The position numbers were made by a program, and so were the translations under genes. From Catenulispora sp. MAP5-51 (GTDB lineage Bacteria; Actinomycetota; Actinomycetes; Streptomycetales; Catenulisporaceae): a DNA stretch of 64,000 nt. The notes under the pieces are model-generated. The model did not search any database and was not told the DNA's origin. It saw only the letters and a program-made list of their open reading frames with translations. Shown here piece by piece: positions 1-8,922 of the stretch. The stretch covers positions 431,568-495,567 of the forward strand of contig NZ_JBGCCH010000005.1 of NCBI RefSeq assembly GCF_041261205.1, given 5' to 3'. Numbering within the stretch: position 1 is the stretch's first letter; every line of letters begins with the position of its first letter.

Positions 1-51
1 ATACACGTTTTCGGCCGGCTGGCGTGGTCCCGGGCCAATAGCATTCCAGTC

Positions 52-279
52 ATGGTGACCTGTGGCATGTGCCAAGAACCCTTCGATGTCGAAGAGGCCC
101 GGGATGAGTACCAGTCGGAGTTCGGAGAGGGTGTGGACTACGGCGAGCAGTATGGCGGAGGTGCCTGTGCCGATTGTGCCATTTCGGATACCAATTCGAA
201 CTACAACACGGGCCTCGCAATTGTGATGATGAATGGCGACGCAGACTACGACGACGAGCATGTGCAGAACTACTTGTAA
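52..279 (+). CDS. Small acidic CxxC protein, hypothetical
   Basis: A 75-residue acidic protein with two CxxC pairs (CGMC near residue 4 and CADC near residue 39), which is the spacing of a small zinc ribbon. The rest is rich in Asp, Glu, Tyr and Asn. I do not recognise the family. Small metal-binding proteins like this are frequent in actinobacterial mobile elements, but partners and role cannot be named. The start ATG at 52 has no strong ribosome binding site, and a GTG two codons later is an alternative. There is no co-directional neighbour close downstream. Confidence 0.5.
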   Translation: MVTCGMCQEPFDVEEARDEYQSEFGEGVDYGEQYGGGACADCAISDTNSNYNTGLAIVMMNGDADYDDEHVQNYL

Positions 280-474
280 CCGTTTCTATCGTGACGGTGT
301 TGCTGCGGGCTGGCTGAAAAATGCGGCATGACCAACCAGCCAACGTCGTGGCCGCGCGCCGTGACGTTCGGCGATGATCGAGACGCCACTGTCGATGGCT
401 GCGAATAGCCTGTGCGTAGTCCAGTATCGCATTCCATTGATTCAGATGGTATGAATGAGCGGCAGTAGATGCGG

Positions 475-732
475 TGGTATGCGGTACCGGCGACACTGAA
501 CCTGGTCACCCCGCGCGGTGTTAGCGCGGGGCTGGCAGTACTCGGGATCGGCTGGCAGCCGGTTCCGCTCGAGCAGAGCGTGCTGACGACCGGATAGGGC
601 GTGTACTCCTGGGTCGACGGCATCGGGGCCCGCGACGTAACTGGAGCGATAGTGCTGGCTGATGACCTGCTGGACCGGCCTCTGCTGTACAAGGCATCGG
701 CCAAGGTCAGCTCGGGGTACGCAGGCGGTTGA
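475..732 (+). pseudogene. Possible degenerate coding fragment with in-frame stop
   Basis: One forward frame stays open from about 480 to the TGA at 730-732 except for one in-frame TAG at 595-597. Its conceptual product looks protein-like on both sides of the stop (for example GLAVLGIGWQPVPLEQS before and DVTGAIVLADDLLDRP after). No convincing start codon or ribosome binding site is present. I cannot assign a family. It may be the tail of a gene destroyed at the element boundary. Confidence 0.25.
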
Positions 733-1081
733 AGTGGGAGCACTACTGGGTTCGCGAGTGGGTACTGGTAGTGCGCCAGAGTCTAAAGTCTTGTTGGAGG
801 CAGCTGAGAGTATTGCAATACGACTGGGGACCTACCTCGGCGGCACAGCGGCGCTCGTACAAAGCCAGTTCACCAGCGCCTGGGGTGTCGACAGGTTGTA
901 TGATCTGGCGACCTTTGGAGCTGCCAGGTACCTAGAGCATGCTGTACAGCCTGCGACAACGGCGGGGGCGAGGGAATCGTAGTTTCCAGCCCTGCACGGG
1001 TCGATCTCGAAGGCCGTCCGATTTTACCAACCTACATCCTGGTCGTTGAGCAGTACCCTGCCATAGGGAATGGTCATCGGG
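733..1081. other. No supported gene
   Basis: Open frames exist in several phases, including one of about 100 codons on the + strand ending near 980, but none combines a ribosome binding site, typical third-position GC bias and a recognisable product. No tRNA-like fold that could be an integration target is visible. This stretch, next to the integrase, is where an attachment site would be expected, but I cannot identify its core. Confidence 0.4.
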
Positions 1082-1116
1082 TTGTGTCCCGGATCGATAC
1101 CCGATCCGGGACACAA
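1082..1116 (-). terminator. Hairpin terminator after the integrase
   Basis: A perfect 15-bp inverted repeat (1082-1096 against 1102-1116) with a 5-nt loop lies 14 nt beyond the integrase stop codon. The outer A/T pairs give a short T-rich tail on the minus strand. It fits a rho-independent terminator for the leftward int operon. A role as a recombinase arm-binding repeat is a less likely alternative. Confidence 0.7.
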
Positions 1117-1130
1117 AGGGTCCGCCTGGC

Positions 1131-2732
1131 TCAGGCGGCCTTCGCGAGTGGGTCGCCGCAATCATCAGGTCTGGCACGATCGCTGAAGATATTAGTGATA
1201 GTCCTGGCTGCGTTTTTCTTCAGCTCGTCGACGACTGCTGTATAGAGGTCGGCGGTGATGGCGAGGTTGGAGTGACCGAGGATTTCGGACACGACCTTCA
1301 TCTCCACCCCGGACGTGAGCAGGTGGGTGGCGGTGCCGTGTCTGAGGTCGTGCAGGCGGATCGGCGGCAGGCTGGCTTCGCGGGCCAGGTCGAGGAACCA
1401 GTCGCTGATTTGTGCCGGCCGTAGTGCGGTGCCGTCGGAGCGGGTGAACACTAGCTTGGTGTCGGTCCAGGCGCTGCCGCGGTCACGTCGCTCACGGGCT
1501 TGCGTGGTCTCCCAGTCGCGGAGTGCCTGCAGAACCGGTTTGGCCAGGATGAGGGTGCGTTCGCCGGAGTCGGTCTTCGGTGCGCCGTTGACTACGTCGC
1601 CTCCGACCTCGAGGAGTTGCCATCGGATGGTGACGGTGGCGTTGTCTAGGTCGAGGTCTTCCCAGCGCAGGCCGACGGCTTCGCCGCGGCGCAGGCCGTG
1701 GTAGGCGATGAGCATGTAGAGCGCGTTCAGCCGGTGTTTGGCGGCACGGCGCAGGAAGGCGGTGGTCTGCGGTGCGGTCCACACCATCACCGCGGCCGGC
1801 TTCTCGCCGGTTGCCCGCCAGGCTGCCACCCGTCCCGGTGTCCAGATGAGTCCCTTGGGCGCCTTGCCGGAGGGGAGCTTCACCAGCTTCGCCGGGTTGA
1901 TGGTGATGAGCTGTTCGTGGCAGGCATCGGTGAGTGCGGCGCGGAGCACGCTCCGAATCCTTTGCACAGTCGCGGCGTTGGGTGGACGGCGGAAGGGCGG
2001 GAGTTCCTTCAGGCTCGCGCGGGCTGCCTTCGCGGTGGTGGCGTCGTGTTCGCGCCAAGCTTGTTTGCTGAGTGCCAGGATCTGATGGCGGTGCTGGTTG
2101 GCGGCGCGGATGTTCTCGGCGGAGGCGGCGATCTCATTCATCGCGTCCCTGATATGACCGGGGCGTAGCCGGTCGAGGCGGTGGTGGCCGAGCATTGGAA
2201 CCAGGTAGTTGTCGATAATGCCGGAGTAGGAGATGTGCGTAGCGGGCCGGAGGTCCTTCTTCGCCGCCAGCCACCGTTTCAGCCAGGTCCCGACGGTGAG
2301 ATCGGTTTCGAGCGGCGCGCCGGCCTTCAATCGGGAGTAGACGTCGGTGATGTCCGGCAGCGGTTCGTTGCGAGTGAGCCGTGTTCGGATGAGAGAAGCG
2401 ATAGTCATGCGCGCTGTCAGCGCGTTGTCCGCAGATTCCGCCGCGGCGAGTAGAGCGCCGACGGCGTACATCGTGGTGGTTGCGGCGTCCCGGCTCTGGT
2501 AGCCGCCGTGTCGGATCGGAGTGCGTCTGTCGCTTTCCGGGTCGACGACCTCCACCTGGAAGAACCAGGTGCCGTGCTTAGGGTTCCATGCCCCGTCGGC
2601 CCGCTTCAGGTTCGGGCAGGTACTGGACAGATCGCGGCGCTTCGGCCGGCCGTTGGGCCCTCGAAGCGGTTGGCCGTCCGGACCGATGATCAGGGCACTG
2701 CAGGCGCAGCGCTTGAATACGGAGGTGCTCAT
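1131..2732 (-). CDS. int: Tyrosine-family site-specific integrase
   Basis: A 533-residue phage-type tyrosine recombinase that should integrate and excise the element by strand exchange between att sites. The N-terminal third is an arm-binding/SAM-like region. The catalytic domain carries Arg348 (in HGLRRGE), His461 and Arg464 (HDLRH), His487 (ILGH) and the nucleophile Tyr497 (DLYTAV), so all key residues are present. The start is taken as the ATG at 2732 (MSTSVFKRCAC); a longer reading from 2783 is possible, but the length and N-terminus fit better here. It lies downstream of excisionase, a small gene and a methyltransferase on the same strand, with about 155 bp between excisionase and int. 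A hairpin terminator follows. The length is typical for large actinobacterial ICE integrases. Confidence 0.93.
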   Translation of the reverse strand: MSTSVFKRCACSALIIGPDGQPLRGPNGRPKRRDLSSTCPNLKRADGAWNPKHGTWFFQVEVVDPESDRRTPIRHGGYQSRDAATTTMYAVGALLAAAESADNALTARMTIASLIRTRLTRNEPLPDITDVYSRLKAGAPLETDLTVGTWLKRWLAAKKDLRPATHISYSGIIDNYLVPMLGHHRLDRLRPGHIRDAMNEIAASAENIRAANQHRHQILALSKQAWREHDATTAKAARASLKELPPFRRPPNAATVQRIRSVLRAALTDACHEQLITINPAKLVKLPSGKAPKGLIWTPGRVAAWRATGEKPAAVMVWTAPQTTAFLRRAAKHRLNALYMLIAYHGLRRGEAVGLRWEDLDLDNATVTIRWQLLEVGGDVVNGAPKTDSGERTLILAKPVLQALRDWETTQARERRDRGSAWTDTKLVFTRSDGTALRPAQISDWFLDLAREASLPPIRLHDLRHGTATHLLTSGVEMKVVSEILGHSNLAITADLYTAVVDELKKNAARTITNIFSDRARPDDCGDPLAKAA

Positions 2733-2887
2733 GAATGGAAGTCCGTCCTGCAGATGGGGGGCTGACGGGCCGTCATCGAACACCGATCTATCTGGCGTTG
2801 CGATGCCAGCCAGTCAGCTGGTCGCGGGTATCGACGCTCGACTTCATCGGAGCCCGCAAGCGTTATGTCAAAGGGCTGGTGAAGTCC

Positions 2888-3133
2888 CTACCGTTCGGGG
2901 GACGGTGTTGCCTGCGATGCGGGGATCTCGACGCCCAGTAGCCGCAGTACGGGCAGTGTCGGAACTCGGAAGTTCCTCCCCGGTCGCAATACCGGCACCG
3001 GGAAGTCGTCGCAGCGGGCCATGGTGTAGGCCTTGGTGCGGCCGATTCCGAGCAGCTTCGCGGCGGTCTCAAGACCCAGCGTTGGCGGTAGGTCGTTAAG
3101 ATCCGCGATGGTGAATTCGGTCTCGTACTTCAT
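2888..3133 (-). CDS. AlpA/MerR-like excisionase (Xis)
   Basis: An 81-residue protein with a winged helix-turn-helix of the AlpA/excisionase type: LGLETAAKLLGIGRTKAYTM at about residues 19-38, then a basic wing (PVPVLRPGRNFRVP). Such proteins bend att DNA and direct the partner integrase towards excision. The ATG at 3133 overlaps the stop of the 57-residue gene (ATGA), so translation is coupled, and int follows on the same strand. The direct pairing with int supports the assignment; a simple repressor function is the alternative. Confidence 0.85.
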   Translation of the reverse strand: MKYETEFTIADLNDLPPTLGLETAAKLLGIGRTKAYTMARCDDFPVPVLRPGRNFRVPTLPVLRLLGVEIPASQATPSPER

Positions 3134-3303
3134 GAGGCCTCCTCAGGGGCGGGCGGTGCGGGCGTCGGCTGGTCAGCAGGTTCGGGTTGGTGGTTGGGGA
3201 AGTCCAACGCCAGCCAGATCTCGCACAGCTGCAGGACATCGCAGCCGCCTTCGATAGACGGGCCGGACGGCGGCTCTTCCGGCGGAGTGGTCGCCGAGTT
3301 CAT
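3130..3303 (-). CDS. 57-residue Pro/Glu-rich coupled protein
   Basis: A small gene joining the methyltransferase and the excisionase. Its ATG (3303-3301) overlaps the methyltransferase stop, and its TGA (3132-3130) overlaps the excisionase ATG. The reading frame is exactly 57 codons plus stop. The product has a hydrophobic centre (DVLQLCEIWLALDF, two Cys) between Pro/Glu-rich ends. I do not recognise a family. The double 4-nt overlap is strong evidence that it is translated as part of the operon. Confidence 0.6.
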   Translation of the reverse strand: MNSATTPPEEPPSGPSIEGGCDVLQLCEIWLALDFPNHQPEPADQPTPAPPAPEEAS

Positions 3304-4268
3304 GTCGTCTTTCGCCCGGTACCGTCGTTTCGGACCATCGGGACGCAGCCGCAGCCTGGTTCCTCCGTCGGTGCTTCAGGTGTTGGCATGAGCCGGCCCA
3401 CGATCACCTCCTCGTGGGCGCTGACGTGGGTGGGACTGCCGGCGGCGAAGGCGTTGCGGGAGTTGACCAGCTGGAAGAACGAAGCGCGTGCCTTCAAGCA
3501 ACTGTCGGTTGCCGCGGCCAGCAGTGCGACGCAGCGCTCGTGAAGGGTGAACCCGGCTGCCAGCGCGGCGTTGGTGGCCATGGTCGGGATGTCGACCATC
3601 TGGCCCTGACGTCGGAACGGTCGGGCGGTGATCAGCAGGAACCCTCCCGGCTTGAGCAGCGTGGTGCAGCTGCGCAGGATCGTGGTGAAGCCGTCCATCA
3701 GCTCCACGACGCTGCGCCTGGCCAGGTTGCCGGGGTCGCCGCCGTAGGCGTGGTTCGACTTCTCCACGCCGGCATGCCCAGAGTCACGGGAGATGCGGAC
3801 ATGCCCGTGCGTCGCCGGGCCGTACGGCGGTGAGGTCAGCACCAGCGACGCCTTGCCGCGGACATCGCGACCGACGAGGCGTTCGATGTCGCGGGCGTCG
3901 CCGCGGACCACGGTGGCGTAGCCGGAGGCACCCCGGTCCACGGCGTACTCGATGTTGCGCTGGGCGAGCCCCGCCCAGCGCTTCTCGTACTCCACCCCGA
4001 TTGCCATGCGGTCCAGGTGCATGGCCTCGACCAGGGTGGTGCCGATCCCACACATCGGATCGATCACGAGGTCGCCCGGCTTGGTGTAGACGGCGATCGC
4101 GTGTGCGGCGATCGCCGGGAACATCTTGGCCGGATGCGCGTCAGACTCCGGCAGGTAGCGGCCGCGGCGCTGGGCACGCGGACCATCCTGCGCAGTCGTC
4201 CACACCGACAGCGGCGGATCGTTGGGCGGCTCGGGAACCAGGGGAGCAGGTTCGGGAGAGGCTCTCAT
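3300..4268 (-). CDS. SAM-dependent DNA methyltransferase, TSPPY type
   Basis: A 322-residue protein with an adenosylmethionine-binding motif (DPMCGIGTTLVEA) followed by the amino-methyltransferase catalytic motif TSPPYGPA, then the C-terminal strand KPGGFLLITARPF. Motif I before motif IV resembles the UPF0020/Trm11-like class often annotated as DNA methyltransferase in actinobacterial ICEs. It probably methylates N4-C or N6-A in DNA, perhaps against host restriction after transfer; RNA cannot be excluded. The ATG at 4268 is chosen because GAGGAAG lies 7 nt upstream; a GTG at 4325 lacks a well-spaced site. There is no restriction endonuclease next to it, so it looks like an orphan modification enzyme. 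It is the first gene of the leftward operon. Confidence 0.8.
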   Translation of the reverse strand: MRASPEPAPLVPEPPNDPPLSVWTTAQDGPRAQRRGRYLPESDAHPAKMFPAIAAHAIAVYTKPGDLVIDPMCGIGTTLVEAMHLDRMAIGVEYEKRWAGLAQRNIEYAVDRGASGYATVVRGDARDIERLVGRDVRGKASLVLTSPPYGPATHGHVRISRDSGHAGVEKSNHAYGGDPGNLARRSVVELMDGFTTILRSCTTLLKPGGFLLITARPFRRQGQMVDIPTMATNAALAAGFTLHERCVALLAAATDSCLKARASFFQLVNSRNAFAAGSPTHVSAHEEVIVGRLMPTPEAPTEEPGCGCVPMVRNDGTGRKTT

Positions 4269-4694
4269 CAAGGACTTCCTCGGTGGTATCAGCGTCCTGG
4301 CCGGGCCGGCCATGATCGCTTTCACCCTTAGAAATCCGCTATGTCCCGCACGAGCGGGTCACCGGTTTTACGAAACGGCGTGACTTACTGCCGCACCGAC
4401 CAACCAGCGTTCGGGTGAAGTTCGCAACCTCCGCTTTCACCTCGGCGGGAAGGAACAATCGACGGCACCGGCGCTTCCTGCGAGGCGGTGTAATCGCTGC
4501 TCGAGCGATATCAACGAGCTGACTCCGGGGATAACGGGCCCTTCTGGGTCCAACAAGCGCTCTTACCTCGCTTTCGCCCTTCTCACCTGCGCCTTAGCGC
4601 GTTCCTTCGACGTCGCCTACACCCGGTCTCTCTTGCCTTGGCCCCGGGCCGATCCCGGCCCCGCTGCCACTTCTTAAGGCAAGGGAGCATCCCC
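4269..4694. promoter_or_regulatory. Divergent promoter region of the int and transfer operons
   Basis: About 425 bp without genes separate the leftward methyltransferase-excisionase-integrase operon from the rightward sigma-like gene and transfer operon. Both operons must start here. It contains a GC-rich palindromic stretch around GGGCCC near 4540, but I see no certain -35/-10 pair. It is the natural site for the switch between maintenance and transfer. Confidence 0.45.
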
Positions 4695-5483
4695 GTGGCC
4701 ACCATCAAGTCATTCGAAGTCACCGTCCTGGCGATCGCCGAGACCGAGTTCCTCCGCGACCTGTCCGACACCACCCAGCTTTCGTTCGCCGGTGAGCTGC
4801 TGTGTCGCGAATGGTCCGGCAACGTCTTGTCGGCGGTGGCGGTGCGTCAGCTGCTGTTGGAACCGGGGCGGGTCGTGGACAAGGACGCCGTGTGGCGGCA
4901 CCTGGTGGCGCAGGCTCGCGAGTGTGGCGGGGCGTGGACTCTGGCCGCGATCGGGATGGCCGCACCGATGCTGAAGCGGATGGCCGCCGTCGCCTCCGAG
5001 CGGTTCGAGGGGATGCGGCAGGACGATCTGGCCGCCGAGGTCCTCGCCGGGTTCCTGGAGCACCTCGTTGTCATGGACATCGATCGGCCCGGGATCTGTG
5101 TGCGGCTGCGCTGGGCTGCTTGGCGGGCGGTGACGAAGGCCGGCTGCGCCGACGCCGCGGTGTCGGTCCCAAACGGCTGTGCGACTTCGATGCCACCGCA
5201 GCTGCCGCTGGCGCACCCGGATGTGGTGCTGGCCCGGGCTGAAAGTGCCGGCGTCATCACCTCAGCGGAGTCCGATCTGATCGGGATGACCCGGCTAGAC
5301 GAGGTGTCGCTGTCCGAGGCTGCCGAGTGCCTAGGCATCACCGCCAACGCGGCCAAGATCCGGCGGCAAAAGGCCGAGGCACGACTGGTTGCGTTCCTGA
5401 TGGGCAAGCCGATCCCGGACCGAAAGCACCTCAAGCACGCGCGCATCCGCAGTGCTCAACAGACTGCTTCAGCTGCGGCCTGA
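4695..5483 (+). CDS. Sigma-70-like regulator of the transfer region
   Basis: A 262-residue protein whose C-terminal part (about residues 180-245) resembles sigma region 4: a Ser/Glu-rich helix (ITSAESDLIGMTRLDEVSLS), then the helix-turn-helix EAAECLGITANAAKIRRQKA. The middle (about 90-150) has the amphipathic helices of a weak region 2. It could recruit RNA polymerase to element promoters or be a sigma-like DNA-binding regulator. The start is GTG 4695 because AAGGGAG lies 8 nt upstream; a longer in-frame reading from 4638 would run through that site. It stands directly upstream of the T4SS genes and is divergent from the integrase operon. Confidence 0.65.
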   Translation: MATIKSFEVTVLAIAETEFLRDLSDTTQLSFAGELLCREWSGNVLSAVAVRQLLLEPGRVVDKDAVWRHLVAQARECGGAWTLAAIGMAAPMLKRMAAVASERFEGMRQDDLAAEVLAGFLEHLVVMDIDRPGICVRLRWAAWRAVTKAGCADAAVSVPNGCATSMPPQLPLAHPDVVLARAESAGVITSAESDLIGMTRLDEVSLSEAAECLGITANAAKIRRQKAEARLVAFLMGKPIPDRKHLKHARIRSAQQTASAAA

Positions 5484-5602
5484 GCAGGGCAGCAGCCAGT
5501 TGGCGCATCGTTGGTGACCCCGGACGGCTCGTATAGCGGACTTCTAAGGGTGCCGGGATCACAACAGAACCCGGCGTGATCCCGATTCAGAAGGACACGC
5601 GC

Positions 5603-5953
5603 ATGCACCACTCCACGCACAAGTTCCGCGCCGCGCTGCTACTGACCGCCTCTGCGTGCCTCGCGGTATTCGCCGCCGCCCGTGCCCACGCCGATACCGG
5701 CCACGTTGTGCTCGCCGAGGCGAGCCTGGAGCAAGTCATCGGCAACATCCGTACCTGGCTCGTCGGCCTGCTCGCCGTGCTGGCGACGACGTTCCTGACG
5801 ATCGGTGGCGTGCAGTACCTGATCGCGGGGGGTGACCCGGGCGGTGTCGAGAAGGCCAAGACCGCCTTGAAGTCAGCCGCGATCGGCTACGCCCTGGCGG
5901 TCTTGGCCCCCGCTCTGGTCACCATCCTGCAGCACATCGTCGGTGCCGACTGA
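5603..5953 (+). CDS. VirB2/TrbC-like pilin subunit
   Basis: A 116-residue secreted membrane protein. An N-terminal signal peptide (RAALLLTASACLAVFAAARA) ends near AHA-DTG, followed by two hydrophobic helices (TWLVGLLAVLATTFLTIGGV and AAIGYALAVLAPALVTILQH) with a short positive loop containing GGDPGGVEKAK. This is the layout of VirB2/TrbC pilin-like subunits of Gram-positive conjugation systems. The start ATG 5603 has AGAAGGAC upstream. It is the first structural gene of the T4SS operon. Confidence 0.8.
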   Translation: MHHSTHKFRAALLLTASACLAVFAAARAHADTGHVVLAEASLEQVIGNIRTWLVGLLAVLATTFLTIGGVQYLIAGGDPGGVEKAKTALKSAAIGYALAVLAPALVTILQHIVGAD

Positions 5954-6006
5954 AGGTGCGGCACCCAACCCCCTGGTCTTTCCCGCCGTGATCAAGGAGC
6001 ACCTTC

Positions 6007-6252
6007 ATGTCCGATTCCATTCGTCGCGCCAAAGAGGCCGTCGCTGTCGCTGGCCTGCTCTGCGCCATCGCGGCCACCACGTCGGCCTGCGACACGCCGT
6101 CACGCGCCCGTCCTGCCGCGAAGGTGATGGTCATTCCCGACACGTCTCCTGCCCCCGACCCTCGTCACACCTATGGCATGACCTGGCTGGAGACCTACCT
6201 GGCTACTCAGACCCCGGGCGCCGCGGCAACCTCCGCGACGGCCGGGCAGTGA
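6007..6252 (+). CDS. Small T4SS-associated lipoprotein
   Basis: An 81-residue protein with a lipoprotein signal: basic N-terminus, hydrophobic core (VAVAGLLCAIAATT) and a lipobox (TSAC), giving lipidation at Cys28. The mature part is short, Pro- and Thr-rich, with one conserved-looking stretch (TYGMTWLETYLA). Position between VirB2-like and VirB6-like genes suggests a VirB7-like stabiliser or an entry-exclusion lipoprotein. Which one cannot be decided from sequence. AAGGAGC precedes the ATG. Confidence 0.7.
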   Translation: MSDSIRRAKEAVAVAGLLCAIAATTSACDTPSRARPAAKVMVIPDTSPAPDPRHTYGMTWLETYLATQTPGAAATSATAGQ

Positions 6253-6253
6253 C

Positions 6254-8017
6254 ATGCGTCAAGCCAAGACCCGTGCCGGCCGAGGACTACTGCTAGTTGG
6301 CACGGCCGCAGCCGTAGTGTTCCTCAAGGCTGGTGCGGCCTATGCGGACCCTGCAGGGCCGAACCCCAGCCCCACTCCGCCGCAGCTTCCTTCGAATCCG
6401 GGGATCTACGGCCCCCTGATCGGCGGCGGGACTATGTCCCCGCCACCGGCCATCGGGCCGGACCTTTCCCCAGCAGGCGGCTCAGATCCGTCGTGGTGGG
6501 ATGTGCCCGGCCAGATCGAGAAGGCGATCGACACCTGGTTCGGCAACCTGGTCAAATCAGCGCTCGAACCGGTCCTGCGTCTCATCGGCAACACGCTGCT
6601 GTCCTCCCCGGACGTGTCCAGCGGCCGGATCACGCAGATCTGGACCGGTGTCCTGATCACCGCCAACGCGCTCTACGTGCTCTTCGTCCTGGCGGGTGCG
6701 GTGATCCTCATGGGACACGAGACCGTGCAGACCCGTTACTCGGTGAAGGAAATCGCCCCGCGTCTTGTCCTCGGAGCGGTCGCCTCCAACGCCTCGCTTT
6801 GGGCGATCTCGCAAACGGTGTCTCTCGGTAACGCCCTGGCTGCCGCACTGATGAGCGGGAAGCTGTCGGCTGAGGGCATTGGCTCGAGGCTGACGTCGCT
6901 GATCGTCGATAAGATCTTCCTGCCAGGAGTCGGGCAGTTGTTCCTGGTGCTGCTAGGCGGCGCGGTCGCGGTCATGGGTATTGCGCTGCTGGTCACCTGC
7001 CTAATCCGGGCCGCCGTGCTTCTCACCCTCACCGCCGGCGCGCCGCTCGCGCTGGCCTGCCACGCATTGCCGCAGACAGACGGGATCGCGAGACTGTGGT
7101 GGCGGGCGATCGTCGGCTGCCTCGCCACCCAGGTCCTTCAAGCCCTCGTCCTCATCATCTGTATCCAGGTCTTTTTCGACCCGAACGCCGACACCATGCT
7201 CGGCCTGCCTTCCGGCGGCGGGTTGGTGGACCTGCTGCTGTGCCTGGTTCTGCTGTTCGTCCTCATCAAGATCCCGATCTGGACTACCAGGGTCGTGCTC
7301 GGCCGCCGACCGCTGGGCGCGACTATGGCCGGCCGTCTGGCCCGCTCGTTCCTGTACTACAAAGCCTTCACGACCATCCGCAGCCGCGCTGGCGGACAGC
7401 CGGCACGTACCCGCGCGTCCGGGGTCTGGGTAAACCGTCATCGACCCGGACCTCCGCCGCCGGGTTCCGGACTTGTGCCGTCACGAGGTCCACACCCGGG
7501 GGGCGGCGGGGGAGGACTTGGCGGATGGCAGCCGCGTCCGGAGACGGTCACCGCGACGGCAACCGTCGTCTCCGACCATGCCGGGCGGCCGGAGGGCTCC
7601 TCGGCTGGTGACGGTTCGCGCTTCCCGCGGCCGCACGGCCAGCCGCCTCTAGCGCCGTTGGGGCCGGTCCGGCGCTCGCTCGCGCTCCCCGTCGGCCAGA
7701 CCGTCCGACGCGATCGGCAGCACCAGGCGTTTGTTGCGACGCCGGCCGAGCGTGGCAGACAGTACGGCCTCTTTCCGCCGGTCGCCAAGAACGCCTCAGC
7801 GGGACCGCGCCGCACGGATCCTCCGCCGACGCCACCACGTCCTGGTTCGGCGCTGAAGCACGAGCCGCTGTTTCCGAACCCAGCGCCTCGCAAGCGCGCC
7901 GTCAAGCCGGACCCGTTACCGCTTGCCGTGCAGTTCCTTGCCCCGTCCGATCACAAACCTCGGCCTGCACGTCGAAAGCCGCCCGCTCTACCGGCGCCGC
8001 CGAAGAAAGAGAGCTGA
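6254..8017 (+). CDS. VirB6/TrbL-like polytopic conjugation protein
   Basis: A 587-residue protein with a signal-peptide-like N-terminus (ends near AYA-DPA), a Pro-rich spacer, about six hydrophobic segments between residues 110 and 370 (for example LYVLFVLAGAVILM and LVDLLLCLVLLFVLIKIPIW), and a long basic, Pro/Gly/Arg-rich C-terminal tail of about 200 residues. TrbL/VirB6 proteins form part of the inner-membrane channel. The tail is presumably cytoplasmic and unstructured. It starts 1 nt after the lipoprotein stop, so it is in the same operon. Confidence 0.85.
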   Translation: MRQAKTRAGRGLLLVGTAAAVVFLKAGAAYADPAGPNPSPTPPQLPSNPGIYGPLIGGGTMSPPPAIGPDLSPAGGSDPSWWDVPGQIEKAIDTWFGNLVKSALEPVLRLIGNTLLSSPDVSSGRITQIWTGVLITANALYVLFVLAGAVILMGHETVQTRYSVKEIAPRLVLGAVASNASLWAISQTVSLGNALAAALMSGKLSAEGIGSRLTSLIVDKIFLPGVGQLFLVLLGGAVAVMGIALLVTCLIRAAVLLTLTAGAPLALACHALPQTDGIARLWWRAIVGCLATQVLQALVLIICIQVFFDPNADTMLGLPSGGGLVDLLLCLVLLFVLIKIPIWTTRVVLGRRPLGATMAGRLARSFLYYKAFTTIRSRAGGQPARTRASGVWVNRHRPGPPPPGSGLVPSRGPHPGGGGGGLGGWQPRPETVTATATVVSDHAGRPEGSSAGDGSRFPRPHGQPPLAPLGPVRRSLALPVGQTVRRDRQHQAFVATPAERGRQYGLFPPVAKNASAGPRRTDPPPTPPRPGSALKHEPLFPNPAPRKRAVKPDPLPLAVQFLAPSDHKPRPARRKPPALPAPPKKES

Positions 8018-8022
8018 TCTTC

Positions 8023-8922
8023 GTGTCTGAAGAAGCACGCGGATACACAATCAAGATCCCTCAGGATGTGTCTCGCCCGGACAAGATCATGTTCGGTGCC
8101 ACGGCCAGACAGTGCCTGATCCTCGGAGGTGCCGCCGTCAGCCTGTGGTTGGCCTGGCTCGCGACCCGCTCGTTCGTGCCGCCCCTGCTCTTCGCTGCCC
8201 CGTCCGGGCTGTCCTTAGTGCTGCTCGGCATCGCGGTGTCCTCCGAACGCGACGGCATCACCTGCGACCGGCTGCTCGTCGCCGCAGTTCGGCAGGCATT
8301 GTCCCCGCGCCGCAGAGCGATGGCGCCGGAGGGCGTCAGCGCACCGCCGGAGTTTCTGGCCGACGTGATGCGAGGTGGTGCGCTTCCGGCCCCTCTGGAG
8401 TTGCCGGTCCAGCGGATCGGCGACGACGGCGTCGTCGACCTCGGCGACGAGGGAGTCGTCCTGCTGGCCGAGTGTTCGACCGTGAACTTCGCGCTGCGGA
8501 CCGGCGCCGAGCAGCAACTCCTGGTCGGTGGCTTCGCCCGCTGGCTTAACAGCCTTACCGGTCCGGTTCAGATCACATCTCGCACCACCACGATCGACCT
8601 CGGCCACCAGATCGGTGCTCTGCGGTCGGCTTCGTCGGGTCTGCCTCACGTTCTGCTGAAGTCCGCAGCTTTGAACCACGCCGACTACCTCGCCCGAATC
8701 GGTGAATCGGGCTCCGTGCTGCACCGCAGTGCCTTGGTCGCCGCCGGCGAATCTGACCGTCAACGTGCCGCGCGCGCCGTCCGGCGGATCGGCGACGCTG
8801 CCGCTTTGCTGCACTCCTGCGAAGTCGTCGCCACGCCTCTCAACGCGCCGGCCGCGTATGCCGCGTTGTCTGCGGCCCTCGACCCCGAGACCAACCGGCA
8901 CTACACCCAATCGGGAGCATGA
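8023..8922 (+). CDS. PrgI/VirB3-like membrane protein with soluble domain
   Basis: A 299-residue protein. The first 85 residues match the PrgI-type (VirB3-like) module: TIKIPQDVSRPDKIMFGATA, then two close membrane helices (QCLILGGAAVSLWLAWLA and LLFAAPSGLSLVLLGIAVS). A soluble domain of about 200 residues follows, of the kind found in actinobacterial SCO6880-type T4SS proteins. It probably docks the VirB4 ATPase at the membrane. The start is GTG 8023. Its TGA overlaps the ATG of the VirB4-like gene. Confidence 0.85.
   Translation: MSEEARGYTIKIPQDVSRPDKIMFGATARQCLILGGAAVSLWLAWLATRSFVPPLLFAAPSGLSLVLLGIAVSSERDGITCDRLLVAAVRQALSPRRRAMAPEGVSAPPEFLADVMRGGALPAPLELPVQRIGDDGVVDLGDEGVVLLAECSTVNFALRTGAEQQLLVGGFARWLNSLTGPVQITSRTTTIDLGHQIGALRSASSGLPHVLLKSAALNHADYLARIGESGSVLHRSALVAAGESDRQRAARAVRRIGDAAALLHSCEVVATPLNAPAAYAALSAALDPETNRHYTQSGA

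Noticed and set aside
930..1130. Search for a tRNA 3' end as integration site
   Set aside because: No T-loop or acceptor-stem pattern was found; the only clear structure is the int terminator hairpin.
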